A stretch of 43,270 nucleotides of DNA. It comes from Polysphondylium violaceum (Eukaryota; Evosea; Eumycetozoa; Dictyosteliales; Dictyosteliaceae). A program made the translations under genes and the position numbers. The notes under the pieces are model-generated. The model was not told the origin of the DNA. It saw only the letters and a program-made list of their open reading frames with translations, and did not search any database. Within the stretch, counting starts at the first letter, position 1, and each line of letters begins with the position of its first letter. Below, piece after piece: positions 34,592-43,270 of the stretch. The stretch lies in the NCBI GenBank assembly GCA_000277445.1, contig AJWJ01000161.1, forward strand, positions 1 through 43,270, given 5' to 3'.

Positions 34592-36874
34592 ATGAGATAT
34601 GATTACTATAAGCAGATATTTAGTAACATATATCTATCAACACAGATATACAAACATGTTCACCAGATACAAAGCAATCATTATAGTTTAAAATATGATG
34701 AGATTGTAGACATTGGTTGGATGTATAAACATAATCATATAGGTTTATTAAAAGAGAAATTAAATAGTAATAAGCACTTATATATAGATCCGCTAGACCT
34801 CTTTACAACAATAGCCAATAGTGATACAGAGCTATTTATTACCCTCTTTCAAAGATATAAATACTCTGTCCTAAAGTATTACTATGAAATAGGATTTAGT
34901 GATATTATTAGAAAACTAAACAATATCGATGTTGTCAGATATCTGTTTGAAAGCGGGTATGGGAAAGAGATTAGGAGTATAAGTTTCGATAGCATTGATA
35001 TCAATCTATTGGAATACTATTTAGAGAACCAATGGCTGAAGGCTTCAATCGATATCTTTACAGATTATCAAGAACAGCTGAGAGAAACAAATAGAACTGC
35101 GAGAATAGATTTGAAGGACAAGATAGAGTTGGTAGTCAAGTACATAGAATCCAACCCAGATAACCTATATCAACATCCAGAGCAACTATTTGGAACCTCT
35201 ATCAATATACCAGTCCCATCGTTGATTCGATCCATATATCATCTATTGCCAGACAACGATGATGTGCACATAGTGGACGAAACGCACACCAACCACCAAT
35301 TCTTTTCAACAGAAGAACCAGTAACATTCCAACGAGCAGTGAACAAAGTCCAAGAATCGGAGGATATATTGGTTCGATTAAAGACAGCAGCAGCAACAAG
35401 TAGTAACGATGACAATGTCAGATTAAATTTTTATAAGTATTCAATGATGTTAGACGAGTTGGTCAAGCCCCCATCGTGGCCGAAATGGTTTGATAGACGT
35501 GGCCAAGAGTTTATTCGTTGCTGGCAACAGTCGTCTCGTAGATTCAAAGTATCGACGCACTATTTATTTTACCATTTCCTTGAACAAGAAATCGACCAAA
35601 CCTTGACCGACGAGCAATTGAGAAACACAGATTGTGTTATGGATATGGGCACAGCCATCTCTTCGATGTGCAGTATGAACGCGAATGTGCAGGCCCTTTT
35701 GTTTCTGTATCAACAAGGCTTCAAAGCACCCCGTTTACCTCGTTCACGATTTTGGTTTTATCGAGAATTGGCCCAACTCACCGACGATCAAGACAGAGCT
35801 GCCATAGTCGATTTGTGCAATAGTCCTCTTGCTTTGGACCATGATCAGAATGATGTTGATGATTTAGAGAGCTATGGAACCAACGTCCTTTCAAAGTTCC
35901 ACATATTAAAGAACTGCTGTGAAATTGGACACAAGCAGAATATAGTCTACTATCTTGGCAAGTTTACCGATTGTCTGGATCAGCCCAAGATCAATTGTCT
36001 GTTTGATAGTGCTAGTAGCCCATATCTGATCAAGGTGTTGTATTCACATGGCTTCAAGTACACAGACGTAGCTAACTTTATCAAACTCTACAAACATTGC
36101 TGGCTTGATAAATTTAGCCAGCAGCAAGTGACAACGGTACTCGCCTGCGTGGACCCAGAGCGAAAGAAGTGGTTGTTGACTCAATTGCTCCACTATACAA
36201 TACAAAAGAATGATTCCGTGAGTTTCCAACACTTTGTTTGTAACAATAGGATTCAACTAGATTTGAAGGATAATGATTTGATCAATATAGTGTCCAAGTC
36301 GACCAATATCAATATCATAGATTACATCAACAAAAACCAGACACTACTCTGTTCACATGATTGCAATGATTTGGAGGCCATGATTTCTCATGCTCGAGAT
36401 ATGGATTGTTTCTTTGGAAGAGTATTTGATCGAGCCATTCACTATCAATTCAACATAGCCTTGATCAATTATTTGGCCCAAGAGGATTGTGTAGAACCAG
36501 AAATGGTGAAGCCGTTAGAGAATGGCTCGGTGGATCTATTGTCAATCGATAATTTTGTTTTAGTTGTTTTCAATCTCTACCATTTTATTTATCTTTTACA
36601 CAATCCCGACTTTATAGAGAAATCCAACAACCGTTCATTATCATTTGTTAAACACATTAATAATCAAGATGGAATCAACAAACCAGCGTCATCATCATCA
36701 TCAATATCGCAATATCTATCAATGTATGATATCTCTAAATACGAATTTCTCAATGCCTCTCGATTTAGTAACCTAGTCGCTCTATTGGCCGGGAGCGAGG
36801 ATCACGAAAAAACCATCCACAATAGAGATGATGAGACCGATAAAAGATCCACTAAAAAACAAAAAAATCAATAA
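34592..36874 (+). CDS. Ankyrin-like family protein, 760 aa
   Basis: Single-exon sister of the gene ending 134 bases upstream, collinear through most of its length. It starts MRYDYYKQIFSNIYLSTQIY. Matching blocks include EIVDIGWMYKHNHIGLLKEK, DLFTTIANSDTELFITLFQR, NIDVVRYLFESGYGKEI, IDINLLEYYLENQWL, FLYQQGFKAPR and CVDPERKKWLLTQLL. The C-terminal 120 residues are absent from the shorter sister. They contain a hydrophobic helix (FVLVVFNLYHFIYLLHN), a Ser-rich linker and a basic end (KRSTKKQKN) that could be a nuclear signal. The same C-terminal block survives in the relic at 39784-40648, so this longer form is probably ancestral. Binding role inferred from ankyrin-like repeats; no partner can be named. 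Confidence 0.75.
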   Translation: MRYDYYKQIFSNIYLSTQIYKHVHQIQSNHYSLKYDEIVDIGWMYKHNHIGLLKEKLNSNKHLYIDPLDLFTTIANSDTELFITLFQRYKYSVLKYYYEIGFSDIIRKLNNIDVVRYLFESGYGKEIRSISFDSIDINLLEYYLENQWLKASIDIFTDYQEQLRETNRTARIDLKDKIELVVKYIESNPDNLYQHPEQLFGTSINIPVPSLIRSIYHLLPDNDDVHIVDETHTNHQFFSTEEPVTFQRAVNKVQESEDILVRLKTAAATSSNDDNVRLNFYKYSMMLDELVKPPSWPKWFDRRGQEFIRCWQQSSRRFKVSTHYLFYHFLEQEIDQTLTDEQLRNTDCVMDMGTAISSMCSMNANVQALLFLYQQGFKAPRLPRSRFWFYRELAQLTDDQDRAAIVDLCNSPLALDHDQNDVDDLESYGTNVLSKFHILKNCCEIGHKQNIVYYLGKFTDCLDQPKINCLFDSASSPYLIKVLYSHGFKYTDVANFIKLYKHCWLDKFSQQQVTTVLACVDPERKKWLLTQLLHYTIQKNDSVSFQHFVCNNRIQLDLKDNDLINIVSKSTNINIIDYINKNQTLLCSHDCNDLEAMISHARDMDCFFGRVFDRAIHYQFNIALINYLAQEDCVEPEMVKPLENGSVDLLSIDNFVLVVFNLYHFIYLLHNPDFIEKSNNRSLSFVKHINNQDGINKPASSSSSISQYLSMYDISKYEFLNASRFSNLVALLAGSEDHEKTIHNRDDETDKRSTKKQKNQ

Positions 36875-37407
36875 ACAAGATATTTTTGATAGAAATGGTA
36901 AACACAACAAAGTAGTTTCTGTGAAAATCATGAAATATTAATTAATTAGGTGAAAACTGTTAGTGGTCAAAGTGTTACACTACAAGTCTCTTAAAATGAT
37001 TCTTTAGTGTCAACTAAAAAACAAAAATATGATATTCTATTAACTATAGTGATAATAATAGAGGATCAATCCACACCAATTTTAATTGTAATAATAAAAA
37101 AATGAGAAATTTAATCATTTTCATCATCAAACAAAAAAAGGAATCAATTTTATTGATGGTATAAATCACATCGATATCTTAATTCTATTTTATCACTTAT
37201 AAAGTAGTTAGATAACTCCATTAGATTCCTCTTTTTTATAAATAATATTCATTCATGAGGCTGCGCTATACCCCAACAATTGACGTGTATTTTTGTGTGG
37301 GAGAATGTATTCCTAGATTCTTAATAATTTTTGAGTTAAATGATTTTATTTTATTAATAAGATAAAATATTAAATGAAGATAATTAATTTTAAAAAGGGA
37401 ACAGTAT
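36875..37407. other. Spacer between convergent genes, nothing recognised
   Basis: AT-rich 3' flanks of the 760-aa gene (plus) and the 305-aa gene (minus). A short GC-richer patch at 37257-37310 has no tRNA-like or coding pattern that I can support. Confidence 0.45.
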
Positions 37408-38527
37408 TTAGTACATATAGCCAAAAAGAATGGAATTTTGAGCAATTGGATAAGATAAAGCAGTATTATTTGTAAGGGAGAAATCATCAGTATTAATTGT
37501 ATAAACATTTGTCTGTTCAATAGTATTGGCTACTAAAAATAATGAATTTTGAACTAGTACAGAGTTGATATTGGTGACACCCTTACCAACTAAAATGGAG
37601 CCAACTTGAGTGAGTTGAGTACTTCTGACATCAATATTTTGAATTAATACATATGCACCTTGTAATTCCAAAATATAAGAGGAACCACCGATTGAAACGA
37701 GTTTGAATACTTGTGGTGGTATGTAAGTTGAATCAATTGCAACTTTACCTGTAACGGATTGACTTGATGTATCAAAAAGAAGGCCAAGATATTGATTATT
37801 AACAACAGAGAGAACAAAATAGTTTCCATTAACATCGACAACACCGGTAAATGATGAAGTAGCTTGATTAAAAAGTGGCATAGTTGTACTTTTAAATGAA
37901 AAAAATTTAAACTTAAATAGATATTCTTTGAAATCGAAAGGATTTAAACTTACATTTTTTGGAAATTCACGTTTAAAGAATTTAAAGTTACTTGATTATT
38001 TACTTGGCTTAAGAAATAAATATTTCTTTGATCCCAAATGTTGACAGAGAATGATGAAAGTTGATTTGTAGTTATACCATTTGGTAAAGGAACGTTTGCA
38101 GTCTCTGTAATACCTCCGTTATCACTGTTAGCTGCTACAATTGATAAACTTGATTGATCAAAAGAAACTACCATATCAATCTAAATTTGGATGTTTAATT
38201 TAAATTTAATTAATTGAATTTTGAAATGCTATTTATAACCCACATACACTATTATCAAGAACTTTATCCCACCAGATTACTGTATAAACATTAGCCAGAG
38301 ATTGATTATAAGTCACAGTATGCAAATAATCACCTACGTTAAGGTCATAAATGGAGAGAACATTAGCAGGGGTTGGTTTAATTGCATATAACCAATTTTG
38401 TGCCTAGTTTGTAAAATTAATAGTTGTTTAGTTAGTATTATTACTTATAATATCAAAACATTTATCAATTTACATTTGATAATGAAATTAGAAATAAAAT
38501 TAGAGAAAAAGATAATAAAGATTTCAT
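37408..38527 (-). CDS. Secreted protein of unknown function (305 aa), beta-rich
   Basis: Four inferred exons with consistent phases: 38474-38527, 38248-38403, 37954-38180 and 37408-37888. Exon 1 encodes only the signal peptide (MKSLLSFSLILFLISLSN), and the mature chain starts AQNWLYAIKPTPANVLSIYD. The rest is built of short beta-like segments rich in Val, Ser, Asn and Gln (SLSIVAANSDNGGITE, FSVNIWDQRNIYFLSQV, YFVLSVVNNQYLGLLFDT, NSLFLVANTIEQTNVYTI). This repeat rhythm resembles a beta-propeller-type fold, but no family signature is visible. No membrane helix apart from the signal. Secretion or lysosomal delivery is likely; function unknown. Confidence 0.7.
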
Positions 38528-38906
38528 TATTATTGTTGTTAATTGGATACTAGTTTAAGTATATATAAATTTAACTGTATTGTTGATTGATTTGTTTATA
38601 TTTTAAAGAATAAGATCTTCTTTTTTCTACTTTTTTCTTCCTTTGTTTTTCTTCAAAAAATATTTATACCAACAGATTTATTGTGGCCCTACTTCATTCC
38701 TTTACTGATTTTTTTTATTCGATGGAATGTAATTTTAATAGGATATAAAGTGATTTTATAAAAAGTTAAAAAAAATTGGAAAAAATCTTTAGATATTTTT
38801 GTTTCAGAATAAAATGAAAGAATGGAACTCCTTTTATTTCTATTTTAGTAATGTTCATGATGAAATATGATGATTATTTTGAACCTACTTTAGGAAACTA
38901 GAATGA
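38528..38906. other. Promoter region of the 305-aa gene
   Basis: AT-rich sequence upstream of the start at 38527 on the minus strand and downstream of the truncated gene at 38907. No open frame or relic is recognised. Confidence 0.4.
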
Positions 38907-39419
38907 TTAGTGATCTTGAAATATTAGTGGAAACATTTCTAAGCTTGAATCATAGTTTAGCATATCTCTTGTGGTTGGATTCAAAAAAATAATTGGGTGA
39001 GGTTTTAAGATTCTCTTGGTCGAGATCTCACAGGGGAATGGAGGGTAGATTGTGTTGACGAGGCAAAGAGTCTGGGAAGAGAAAATACCAGAGAATGGAT
39101 TGTTGAGATCTAAGTCTGGGCTATTGGTGTTTGAAGCGTTATTTAAAATCCCTTTAGCATCAATATAGTCCTCCAAGGGAGCTAAGTGATTGGCAACTGT
39201 TCCCAGTGCTCTTTCAGCAACGATTTGATCAAAATCGATCGAACCTTCGAATAAGGACACGGCATCAGCAGTAACATGAAAGTCCGATGAATAGGATGGT
39301 GTTACTATAAATCGTAGTCGTAAGTAAATATGTTGGTATTAACAAGAAAGCTGTAGTAAACACATACCCTCATTGCCGTCAATTGTTGAATTGAATGATA
39401 TATTTTCGTTCCCCGACAT
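38907..39419 (-). pseudogene. Gutted copy of the 478-aa unknown gene
   Basis: Exon 1 (39368-39419) and the start of exon 2 (from 39304) match the gene at 40956-42455 almost base for base, including the intron and its splice sites. Two internal deletions follow. One removes the sequence between the DYIDA codons and KGIL; the other removes that between GILN and ASNTNSPDLDL. Both keep the frame. After KRILKP a small insertion shifts the frame, and the reading stops at 38907, giving 149 aa instead of 478. The C-terminal 200 residues are gone. The short frame could still be translated, but it looks like decay. Confidence 0.75.
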
Positions 39420-39504
39420 TTGTTGTTTTTAGTAGTGTGAAAAATTAAAAATTTATTAATTTTAGTTCTTATTTTTCAGTATAAATAGTTTCAAAATCAT
39501 GATT

Positions 39505-39780
39505 TTTGTAAAATAATAACAAAAATAAAAATAAAAAAAAATAAAAAACAATTTAAATTTTAAGAGATATTAATATGAATGAGGCTCTTTTTTTTAAATT
39601 TTTTTTAACAATTTTTTGATATTTTTTAAATGGATGGGTTTTGTAAAATAATAACAATAACAAAAATATAAATAAAAATAAAAATAAATCAAAAACAATT
39701 TAAATTTTAAGGGACATTAATATGAAACAGAGCTCTTTTTTTTAAATTTTTTTTTCACCAATTTTTGTAAAAAATTAAAG
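39505..39780. repeat. AT-rich tandem repeat upstream of the gutted copy
   Basis: Two imperfect units about 147 bases apart share TTTTGTAAAATAATAACAA, an A/T run, AATTTTAAGRGAYATTAATATG and a CTCTTTTTTTTAAATT end (starts of the AATTTTAAG core at 39556 and 39703). The same core recurs upstream of the intact gene at 42601 and 42757. Confidence 0.6.
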
Positions 39781-39783
39781 CGC

Positions 39784-40648
39784 GTGAATTCAAAAAAAAA
39801 AAAACTTGATAACAAATATCTATCAAAACAGATATTCAACGATGTTCACCAGATTCAATGCAATCACTATAGTTTAAAATATAATGAGATTGTAGACATT
39901 GGTTGGATGTATAAACATAATTATACAGGTTTATTAAAAGACAAATTAAATAATAGTAGTGATAATAGTAATAATTACTTATTTATAGATGGTCAATATC
40001 TATTCACAACAATAGCCAATAGCGATACAGAGCTATTTATCACTCTGTTTGAAAGATTTAAATTTCAGGTGTTGGAGTACTATTACAAGTGCAAAGATGA
40101 CGACTTGATTGGAGTAAAAAGTTAAATAATATTGATGTCGTTAAATATCTATTTGATAGAGGCTATGGAAGAGAGATAAAGTTAATAAATCTTGATCGTA
40201 TAGATATCAATCTCTTGAAATACTATCTCGAGAGCCAGTGGTTGGAAGCATCTATTCATATTTTTACACAGTATCAAAGCAAGTTGCACAGATCAAAAAA
40301 TCTCATATCTCCTAATAAACATCCATTTCATCCTCAATAATAGAACTATTTCGATCTGGAGCTAAAGTATTTAATCTCTACCATTTTATTTATTTTGCCC
40401 ATCGCTACAAATATATCGATAAACAAACCAACACGTCGTCAACGACATTGGTAGAATTCATTTCAAGAAATCAACGTCGATGTCATGGTAAACTACACTT
40501 TATATCACTGTACTGTGACGATGGTAATAGTAATGATGATGAAGGTGGTGATCGTAAAGCAGGGCCTGACTATTATAAATTTAAAAATATTTTAGTTGAT
40601 ATGACCAACACCTTTGGCCCTATTAAAACAAAAAAACGTCAAACATGA
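39784..40648 (+). pseudogene. Ankyrin-like family pseudogene without start and middle
   Basis: The family text begins at about 39810 (NKYLSKQIFNDVHQIQ) directly after GTGAATTCA and an A tract, so the first 12 codons and ATG are lost. The frame runs to a stop at 40125, then continues in another frame as NIDVVKYLFDRGYGREI and INLLKYYLESQWLEAS to about 40300. A large deletion jumps to the C-terminal block (FNLYHFIYFAHRYK ... KKRQT, 40370-40648), known from the 760-aa sister. The frame 40448-40648 is the remains of that tail. Confidence 0.75.
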
Positions 40649-40787
40649 TGATGATGATGATCATGTTGATCTTTATATTATCTGTCGCATTGTATTACAA
40701 CTCACATACATACTAATTGAAATTTGAATTGTGTGGGAGGTTGTGATCTTCTAATTTTTTTTGTAAAGTTTCCCCATTACAGAAAAT

Positions 40788-40880
40788 AATGATCAATTAT
40801 ATCGTAAATATTTAGTAATGCAGATAGTTTTATTAATCACAAAATTAACACTAAACATGATACAACAAATATGTATCTCA
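40788..40880 (+). pseudogene. Possible short relic of another family 5' end
   Basis: AAAATAATGATCAATTATATCGTAAATATTTAGTAA resembles the ATG region of the family (ATGATCAATGGATACTATAAACAGATATTTAG at 32538), preceded by a leader-like CCCCATTACAGAAA. It diverges after about 40 bases. Short, so uncertain. Confidence 0.35.
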
Positions 40881-40955
40881 TCTTCCATGCCCGGATTTAA
40901 AGATGAACGAAATAGTAAACCAAATCAGAGAGGGCATGGTAGATATAAAAACCCT

Positions 40956-42455
40956 TTAGGCTATAGCAAAGTAAGGGATTTGAGGAGAGCTCGGTATTTG
41001 GCCATTGGTGTATGCCAAAGTGATACTATATTCACCTGGCTCCAAGTCACAAATAAAAGAAATCCAAAAAGTGGATTGAAAAATTATTTGATATTGTGGA
41101 ATAATCACGTCGGCTCTGATATCACCGAGACTCTTTATAAGGGCAAAGAGTGACTTACCAGTACCAGTCAATCTACCTTCTTTAAAGTGATTCGAGTGGG
41201 CATGGTATTTGTTTCGAATGGTAAGATCTCTTTGGAAACCAACGTTGGTGGGATTACCAAAATCCCTAGTAGTGTTTCTGAAAAACACGGAGGGGCTTTC
41301 AATTTGGTCGAGTAACTCTTCCCTGATAAAGGCTCTGCCATCTGGACCAATGACCTCGACATTGTTGTACAATTCAAAGATGAATTTACAAGAATTGTGA
41401 TTGGCATCGATTCTAGCGACAGCGATTTCAAAACTGTATCCTCCATTGCCACTATGTTTATAATTAAAAGTTACAGTAAAAGCAGCTTCAGAATCGAGGC
41501 CATTTGGGTCAGTGGAAACAATTCTGACCTTGAATGACAGTTTAGTATATCTATTGTGGTTGGCCACAAAAAGAGCTGGATTAGGTTTTAAGATTCTCTT
41601 GGTCGAGATCTCCCAGGGGAATGGCTGGTAGATTGTGTTGAAGAGGCAAAGAATCTGGGAAGAGATGATACCAGAGAATGGATTGTTGAGATCTAAGTCT
41701 GGGCTATTGGTGTTTGAAGCCCTATAGAAACGAGCTGGGAAAAGTCTTTTGAATTCCCGGCACTTGGGGATTGTCAAAGAGATACCATTCTTTGAGGTTG
41801 TTTTGGCTACTCTTCTGCCGTATGGTGTATTATTATTTTTTACAGTTGGGACCATGTGCTGTAAAATATATGTTGGACCAGGTTCATGAGTATAAATCTC
41901 AGCAGGAGCAACAGCAGGAGCAACAGCAGGAGCAACAGCAGGAGCAGATTCTTGGGGATTACCATCAATATAGTTTTTTAAAATCCCTTTAATTACATTG
42001 GAATCATACCGAAGGAGATTGAAAAAAATGCTCAAGTACTTCTCTATTTGGACCAAGCTTGAAGTCAAAACAACTAGACCATGGTGGAGGTGGCTAAACT
42101 TGTCTGGTAGGACATAGTCAAACGAAGCGTTGAAAACCTTGGTTTTGAACTCCTGGAAAGTTGATATGGGTCTTGTAATATGCACCAAAGCATCAATATA
42201 GTCCTGGTAGGGAGCTAAGTGATTGGCAACTGTTCTCAGTGCTCTTTCAGCAACGATTTGATCAAAATCGATCGAACCTTCGAATAAGGACACCACGGCA
42301 TCAGCAGTAACATGAAAGTCCGATGAATAGGATGGTGTTACTATAAATCGTAGTCGTAAGTAAATATGTTGGTATTAACAAGAGAGCCGTAGTAAACACA
42401 TACCTTCATGTCCGTCAATTGTTGAATTGAAGGATATATTTTCGTTGCTGGACAT
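40956..42455 (-). CDS. Unrecognised protein, 478 aa
   Basis: Inferred exons 42404-42455 and 40956-42340 (63-base intron, phase 1). It starts MSSNENISFNSTIDGHE, without a signal peptide. Visible parts: a helical region (IDFDQIVAERALRTVANHLAPY ... SLVQIEKYLSIFFNLLR), a tandem APAV repeat near the middle, and a C-terminal half rich in beta-like segments (KLSFKVRIVS, AAFTVTFNYKHSGNGGYSFEI, VFFRNTTRDF, YSITLAYTNGQ). I recognise no family. The upstream region carries two AT-rich repeat units also found in front of the gutted copy at 38907. The next plus-strand element after the shared promoter is in both cases an ankyrin-like family copy, so gene and neighbour were duplicated together. Confidence 0.7.
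41902..41947. repeat. 12-base coding minisatellite (APAV repeats)
   Basis: Three full and one partial unit of GCAGGAGCAACA, in frame with the minus-strand 478-aa gene, encode APAVAPAVAPAVAPA. Multiples of 12 bases keep the frame, so length variation between strains is expected. Confidence 0.75.
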
Positions 42456-42479
42456 TATTAGTTGGAATGAGAGTGGTTT

Positions 42480-42885
42480 TTAGTAGTGTGAAAAATTAAA
42501 AATTTAAAATTTTAGTTCTTATTTTTCAGTATAAATAGTTTTGTGATTTTTGTCAAATAAAAACAAAAATAAAAAAAAACAAAAAAAAAATTACAATTTA
42601 AATTTTAAGAGACATTAATATGAATGAGGGCTCTTTTTTTTAAATTTTTTTTTCACAATTTTTGGATTGGTTTTGTGAATTCATAGATTTTCTCATTCAA
42701 AAAATTGTGAAAAAAAAAATCTATTTAAGAGATATTATTTATAAAAAAAAATTTTAAATTTTAAGAGACATTAATATGAATGAGGGCTCTTTTTTTTGTA
42801 TTTTTTTTTTAATAAACAATATCTCGTAAATCGATTTTTTTTTTCACAATTTTTGATGGGTTTTGTGAATTCATAGATTTTCTCA
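42480..42885. repeat. AT-rich tandem repeats upstream of the 478-aa gene
   Basis: TAGTAGTGTGAAAAATTAAA and the next 50 bases equal the region upstream of the gutted copy (39430-39490). Two units follow with a 156-base period: AATTTTAAGAGACATTAATA at 42601 and 42757, then GGGCTCTTTTTTTT. Each is followed by a TTTCACAATTTTTG ... TTTTGTGAATTCATAGATTT segment (from 42651 and 42842). They may act as a shared promoter or simply mark the duplicated unit. Confidence 0.6.
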
Positions 42886-43163
42886 AATTGAGCGAATTGT
42901 TCTTCACAATTTTGAATTACTTTATTATTGTTTACATCCTGTAAATATTTAAAAGATGTATCAATAAAAAAAAAACAAAAACATAGATCAGAAAATATAT
43001 ATATAATTTTAAAAAATAATGTTTTGATTTATTTAATAATTATAAACAGGTCCTGTTAAATCATAACTTTGATTCCATGGACTCAGTTAACAGAAAAAAA
43101 TTACAAAAAAAAAATAAACAAAAACTTTTAAAAATTTCCTATTTAGCTCGGCACACAAAGAAA

Positions 43164-43270
43164 ATGAGATATGAATACTATAAGCAGATATTTAATAACA
43201 AATATCAAAACAGATATTCAAGCATGTTCACCAGATACATTGCAATCATTATAGTTTAAAATATGATGAG
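43164..43270 (+). pseudogene. Ankyrin-like family copy, frameshifted, 3' end outside window
   Basis: The leader GCACACAAAGAAA and the start MRYEYYKQIFNNKYQ match the intact genes. One TATC of the AAATATCTATCAA stretch found in other copies is missing, so the frame shifts after 14 codons and stops at 43257-43259. The DNA after the gap still follows the family to the edge (AATCATTATAGTTTAAAATA). It is probably dead, although the rest cannot be seen. Confidence 0.65.

Noticed and set aside
41771-41992. Plus-strand frame with Gln/Glu repeats
   Set aside because: It is the antisense reading of the APAV minisatellite inside the 478-aa gene; codon patterns support the minus strand.
1-43270. CRISPR arrays, insertion sequences, transposase or reverse transcriptase genes, rRNA and tRNA genes
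   Set aside because: Read for on both strands by motif; nothing supportable was found. Repeats present are promoter-type, coding minisatellite or gene-family relics.

Overview
The window looks like nuclear DNA of a dictyostelid social amoeba. The sequence is very AT-rich between genes. Introns are short and AT-rich, with GTAAGT/GTATGT donors and TAG or AAG acceptors. Coding regions carry Asn/Ser-rich runs, and several families are typical of Dictyostelia: ComC-like EGF/TIG surface proteins, sacsin-like giants and a divergent ankyrin-like family. Asn/Gln tracts are fewer and codon use milder than in D. discoideum, so a Cavenderia- or Heterostelium-type species is possible; this is a guess from texture only.

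Layout. (1) 1-1193, minus: 5' part of a secreted DNase II-like gene that runs off the left edge. (2) 1455-3122, minus: a ubiquitin-like / von Willebrand A / E2 conjugating-enzyme fusion with a GTG-rich cluster upstream. (3) 3596-17235, minus: a tandem array of ComC-like transmembrane glycoprotein genes, two intact (1361 and 1372 aa), one broken by several frameshifts, and a last-exon-1 relic. Their 3' parts are nearly identical in DNA while the ectodomain parts differ, as expected from gene conversion. (4) 17650-25807, plus: a 2698-aa sacsin-like protein with two GHKL-type repeat regions and a C-terminal HEPN domain. (5) 25850-43270: an accessory region full of duplicated and decayed genes. 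It holds two intact and at least four decayed copies of an ankyrin-like family, all on the plus strand. Between them are a small secreted orphan (220 aa), a complete seven-exon DNase II gene with a C-terminal extension of more than 400 aa, a second secreted orphan (305 aa), and an unrecognised gene present as one intact (478 aa) and one gutted copy.

Most multi-exon models were built by joining open frames at consensus splice sites that keep the phase. The exon joins are therefore inferences supported by phase and family resemblance, not by transcripts.

The genes do not form an operon or one pathway. The common themes are surface recognition (ComC-like array), lysosomal or secreted nucleases, chaperone-like and ubiquitin functions, and rapid local duplication and decay. 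The strongest leads are the UBL-VWA-E2 fusion, the extended DNase II, the ComC-like array as a possible diversifying recognition locus, and the repeated two-gene unit at 38.9-43.3 kb.
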